Of a stretch of DNA of 9,513 bases, positions 6,577-9,513 are shown in pieces. The stretch comes from Deltaproteobacteria bacterium (GTDB taxonomy: Bacteria; Desulfobacterota; Desulfobacteria; Desulfobacterales; JAUVGT01): NCBI GenBank assembly GCA_030593645.1, contig JAUVGT010000184.1, positions 1-9,513 of the forward strand, given 5' to 3'. The notes beneath the pieces were generated by a model. That model was not told the origin of the DNA and made no database searches. It worked only from the letters and a program-made list of their open reading frames with translations. The translations under genes and the position numbers were made by a program. Within the stretch, counting starts at the first letter, position 1, and each line of letters opens with the position of its first letter.

Positions 6577-8013
6577 CTAATCCAGGATCTTCCATTTCAA
6601 CACGTTACCCGCTTTTTCATACTTCTCCTGCATCTCTCCCACGATTTCCTGATTTTCCGGATCTTTTGGAGAAATGATCTGCGGTGTAACAAATATGACC
6701 AGTTCACTTTTATCTTTTCTGAATTTTCTTGATTTAAAAAGTTCACCTAAAATCGGGATACTTCCAATCAGCGGTACTTTGTCCACGGATTTTGAATGCT
6801 CATTGTTCACAAGGCCGGACAACGCGATGGTTTGACCGCTGCTGATATTGATTGATGTCTTTACCCGGCTGGTCTGGAAATTGGGAATGCCGTTTACAAA
6901 ATCCGCAATATTACTGTTTTCGACTTCAATGGAAATAGAAATATTGTCATACTTATCAACCACAGGAGAGATGTTCAGGATCAGGCCGTATTTTTTATAT
7001 TCAACGGTTGAACTGTTCGCGGTAACCATGGGCAGGGCCACTTCCCCTCCCGCCAGAAACTCCGCTTTTTCACCGCTGCGGCATAAAAGTTTGGGCTGGG
7101 CCAGGATTCGGCTCCGCTGCTTGTTTTTCATCAGGTTGATATTCACTCCATAATTCCCGGTTACTGTATAGGTTCCAAGAATATTTCCGATGTCACGGTG
7201 ATCCCAAATTCCTACTCCTTCAGCTTCCCCGCCGATACCGATGGCATTTCCCCATTTTATGCCTGCTTCGGTGAGGGCGCCTTTATCAATCTCTATAAAA
7301 TCGACATTCACCAGTACCATTCTTTTCAGGGCAATTCCGATCTTCAAGAAATTCAGGACTTCCTTGGTAAATGCCCCGGCCATCATTTCCGCCTGTGCTT
7401 TAGCATCCTTGTCCGGCACATCCCCGGTTAAAACAACCCGGTTACCCACGCGAACCGCTTTCGCGGATGGCAGTCCCACTTTTTTCAGTTCTTCGTTAAT
7501 AAATTGGATATTTGTATCCAGGATAGCCGGACTCATAGTCGTCATATTGATAACCTGGGGGTAGATTTTAGCGACCTTTTTTATTTTCTCCCCATCCTTT
7601 TCACGCAGCAGCATTCCTTCAATAATAATACGCATGCCCACAGGTTTAACGGTTACTCCTTCAATGCCCGCTAAAATCCGTTTTAATTCATAAGCCACCG
7701 CCCAGGGATCACGGGCAGTCACACGGATCAGTATGTTTCTTTCCCGGTTGCTTTCATCCCAGATAATCAGGTTTGTTTCACCTTCCCCCATGGCGGTCAC
7801 CAGTACCTGGCTGGTTTGATCAAGCACCTTGACATCCGCCACGGATGGATCGCCCACAGCGATCCTGCTGATACTGGGGGTACTTATGGTTTTTTGCTCA
7901 CCAAGTGTTAAATTCAGTCTTTCCCTTGCCATCGCGGATGTACAACAAAATGAAATCAGAAACACTGAAAATATTACACCGGATACAATTGTCCTTTTAA
8001 CGGATCGGTTCAT
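6577..8013 (-). CDS. cpaC: Tad pilus outer-membrane secretin CpaC/RcpA
   Basis: 478 residues from the ATG at 8013, chosen because AGGGGG sits 4 nt upstream. An in-frame TTG at 8028 would add five residues ahead of a signal peptide and has no ribosome site. Signal peptide at 1-29 (VIFSVFLISFCCTSAMA, cut after AMA). Residues about 30-100 are the pilus secretin N-terminal domain (IAVGDPSVADVKVLD, then NLIIWD). Two BON-like segments lie around 105-160 and 172-225 (VGNRVVLTGDVPDKDAKAQA). The secretin domain is about 290-447, with ILAQPKLLCRSGEKAEFLAG and the signature VPLIGSIPILGELFKSR at 413-429. It forms the outer-membrane channel for the Flp fibre. No lipobox is seen. It lies between cpaB and cpaF, as in other Tad loci. 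Confidence 0.96.
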   Translation of the reverse strand: MNRSVKRTIVSGVIFSVFLISFCCTSAMARERLNLTLGEQKTISTPSISRIAVGDPSVADVKVLDQTSQVLVTAMGEGETNLIIWDESNRERNILIRVTARDPWAVAYELKRILAGIEGVTVKPVGMRIIIEGMLLREKDGEKIKKVAKIYPQVINMTTMSPAILDTNIQFINEELKKVGLPSAKAVRVGNRVVLTGDVPDKDAKAQAEMMAGAFTKEVLNFLKIGIALKRMVLVNVDFIEIDKGALTEAGIKWGNAIGIGGEAEGVGIWDHRDIGNILGTYTVTGNYGVNINLMKNKQRSRILAQPKLLCRSGEKAEFLAGGEVALPMVTANSSTVEYKKYGLILNISPVVDKYDNISISIEVENSNIADFVNGIPNFQTSRVKTSINISSGQTIALSGLVNNEHSKSVDKVPLIGSIPILGELFKSRKFRKDKSELVIFVTPQIISPKDPENQEIVGEMQEKYEKAGNVLKWKILD

Positions 8014-8016
8014 CTT

Positions 8017-8023
8017 TCCCCCT
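8017..8023 (-). promoter_or_regulatory. cpaC ribosome binding site that decides the start
   Basis: AGGGGGA on the minus strand, just before the ATG at 8013. It supports that ATG over the TTG at 8028, which would put this purine tract inside the coding region. Confidence 0.6.
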
Positions 8024-8045
8024 GTCAATTACAAGTAAAACGGTT

Positions 8046-8846
8046 TTACTTTTTATCGATCTGCCCTCTCTTGATTACCTGTATCTGATCCCTCTTCTCC
8101 TGGATGTTCCTCCGGAATTCAGCTTTCATGATATCTGAAAAATCCATCTTTGGAATCTCTTTATGGGTTTCAATATCTTCCGGATTTCGCAGTACTGCCG
8201 CGAGCTTCCCTTTTTGCCTCGCGAATACCACGAGTTCGGCCTCTTCCAGGGTCACCAGTATGGTGATGTGGTTGTAAGTACTTCGGGTAGCCCTGTTCAC
8301 AGCCAGATTGGAACCGGTTGCCAGGATTGTAATGTTCTGAAGCAATGTCAATGTCGCTTCTTCACCGGTTTCCTGGCTCCGGACCGTGCACAGGATATCG
8401 ATATGGTCACTGGGTTTGAGGTGTCCGCCCACACCGCTCACTACATCCACAGGAACCGTCAACGCCCGTTCACCCGGGGTAATGGTCCCGGCCAGTCCCC
8501 TGTGCCTGATTTTTTTGATTTCTTCTTCTCGCCCCAAATCTGTCCAGAGAAGCATATCATCTTTTTTCAAAGGATAGTTCAACACCTGACCGATCACAAG
8601 ATCCGCATCTTTTGGTAATATGGCGTTGCCGTGAACATATCTTTCTGGTATTTCCTTCCCCTTAATCATGTAGCTCTTAATCATGGTTCCTCTTGGTGCT
8701 TTTTCTGTCATGAAAAGTACCTGAACCATATCCCAACCCTTCGTGACTTCCGCTTTCTGGTTTGCCATATACCTGTTCACCAGTATAACCGCGATAATAC
8801 CGCACAACACCGAACCTGCAATGATCAGTAATGCTTTCTTATTCAT
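8046..8846 (-). CDS. cpaB: Tad pilus assembly protein CpaB/RcpC
   Basis: 266 residues. An N-terminal membrane anchor or uncleaved signal (5-23, ALLIIAGSVLCGIIAVILV) is followed by a SAF-type domain at about 43-104 (EKAPRGTMIKSYMIKGKEIP, then VIGQVLNYPLKKDDML), and the CpaB/RcpC domain at about 115-220 (GERALTVPVDVVSGVGGHLK, PSDHIDILCTV). The charged helical tail (235-266) is unremarkable. CpaB is a periplasmic partner of the secretin and is thought to stabilise or gate it. The ATG at 8846 has AAGGAA (8853-8858) 6 nt upstream. It is 18 bp from the preceding gene and 32 bp from the cpaC start, consistent with one transcript. Confidence 0.95.
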   Translation of the reverse strand: MNKKALLIIAGSVLCGIIAVILVNRYMANQKAEVTKGWDMVQVLFMTEKAPRGTMIKSYMIKGKEIPERYVHGNAILPKDADLVIGQVLNYPLKKDDMLLWTDLGREEEIKKIRHRGLAGTITPGERALTVPVDVVSGVGGHLKPSDHIDILCTVRSQETGEEATLTLLQNITILATGSNLAVNRATRSTYNHITILVTLEEAELVVFARQKGKLAAVLRNPEDIETHKEIPKMDFSDIMKAEFRRNIQEKRDQIQVIKRGQIDKK

Positions 8847-8864
8847 ATTGATTTCCTTTTTAAA

Positions 8865-9513
8865 TCAACTGGTTTTCTTTTCCCGATTTGTAATGGTCGT
8901 AATCACTCTTCCTGTGTTCCCATCTTCCTGTACATGAATCGTACATTCCCTGCCCTTACGCGTGTAGTACATGAAGTTTTTTCCTGATTTTTTATATACA
9001 ACCTTTTCAAACGTGGGATCTGTTTTCCAGCCCCCGCTTTCCATTCTTGAATGATAAAAGAGAATATGCCCAACCACCCCGCCGCCGCCTTCATAGGTCA
9101 CCAGGGAGTCAATCGTTTGCGTGTTTTCCTGCTGTGTTGAAAATACTCTCCTGCTTCCGGGATACCTGGGGATACCCGGAATATCTTTACCTCCCGTATC
9201 CCCTTTCGAATCCGGCAAAAAATTCTTGAGATTAAAATCTTTTCCGGTCCACATATTGACAATACGGGTCGAATCGCTTCCGGGTTCTTTCTGGGCGATC
9301 ACAACCCTGCCGATTCCGATCTTACCGAACTCGCCCGTTTCAAACGCGCTTTCGTACTCTTCGAGGAATTCTTCACTCCCGATTTTAAGATCCGAATCAC
9401 GGAATTCAATGGCACCCCAGAATCCGAAATTTTCCCTTTCCAGACGATAACGCTGTTTTGTTCTCATGCATTCAAGTATCGCGTTTAACGTCCGAAAATA
9501 TTTTCTCAAATTC
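8865..9513 (-). CDS. Hypothetical protein upstream of cpaB (5' end beyond the right edge)
   Basis: The frame is open from the right edge to a TGA at 8865, giving at least 215 residues. A TTG at 9509 and an ATG at 9467 are possible starts, but neither has a convincing ribosome site, so the gene probably begins outside the window. The visible part has no membrane segment. It has an acidic stretch (FEEFLEEY-like, about 47-56 from the TTG) and a C-terminal half with PRYPGSRRVFST near 114-125, a VGHILFYHSRMESGGW stretch near 146-161, and a basic, beta-rich end. This YPG...FY...GW arrangement recalls small secreted-type domains of unknown function in deltaproteobacteria. I do not recognise a named family. 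Tight linkage to cpaB (18 bp) suggests a pilus accessory protein; similarity to TadE/G minor pilins cannot be shown. Confidence 0.7.
   Translation of the reverse strand, partial: NLRKYFRTLNAILECMRTKQRYRLERENFGFWGAIEFRDSDLKIGSEEFLEEYESAFETGEFGKIGIGRVVIAQKEPGSDSTRIVNMWTGKDFNLKNFLPDSKGDTGGKDIPGIPRYPGSRRVFSTQQENTQTIDSLVTYEGGGGVVGHILFYHSRMESGGWKTDPTFEKVVYKKSGKNFMYYTRKGRECTIHVQEDGNTGRVITTITNREKKTS

Noticed and set aside
1..9513. CRISPR arrays, tRNA or rRNA genes, sigma-54 promoter motifs
   Set aside because: No regularly spaced repeats and no RNA gene signature seen; no convincing TGGCAC-N5-TTGC on the operon strand in the gaps.

Overview
The window is one co-oriented minus-strand gene cluster for a Tad (Flp-type) pilus or tight-adherence secretion machine. 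It runs right to left with no plus-strand gene. Its moderate GC content, its deltaproteobacterial-style gene order (cpaB, cpaC, FHA-cpaF, tadB, tadC, then FHA genes) and its FHA-TPR membrane proteins suggest a Gram-negative bacterium, most likely a Desulfobacterota/Deltaproteobacteria-like lineage. The Gram-negative call is firm because an outer-membrane secretin is present. The finer placement is inference.

Layout in transcription order: a hypothetical protein cut by the right edge (9513-8865); CpaB/RcpC (8846-8046); the secretin CpaC/RcpA (8013-6577); an FHA-CpaF/TadA ATPase fusion (6532-4895); a 178-bp MITE-like element (4897-4720); the platform proteins TadB (4700-3840) and TadC (3836-2970); a DUF192 protein (2970-2605); an FHA - membrane segment - beta-domain - helical protein (2596-1352); and an FHA - membrane segment - TPR-like protein that runs off the left edge (1279-1). 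Except at the MITE-like element, genes overlap or lie no more than about 75 bp apart. No promoter or terminator is visible, so the operon probably starts right of the window and continues left of it.

How the genes work together: CpaF is the hexameric ATPase that powers pilin assembly on the TadB/TadC inner-membrane platform. The fibre leaves through the CpaC secretin, with CpaB as its periplasmic partner. Pilin (flp), prepilin peptidase (tadV), TadE/F/G minor pilins, TadD and the usual localisation ATPase TadZ/CpaE are not in this window. Three separate FHA domains are present, one fused to the motor ATPase and two on membrane proteins with periplasmic C-termini. This suggests a phosphothreonine- or FHA-scaffold-controlled version of the system.

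The most notable non-coding feature is the cpaF-tadB gap. It has long imperfect terminal inverted repeats flanked by TA on both sides. Removing the element and one TA restores a compact junction in which cpaF gains one codon and a TAG stop 15 nt before the tadB start. The element therefore looks like a non-autonomous insertion tolerated inside the operon, and in the operon transcript it would fold into a long hairpin between the motor gene and the platform genes.
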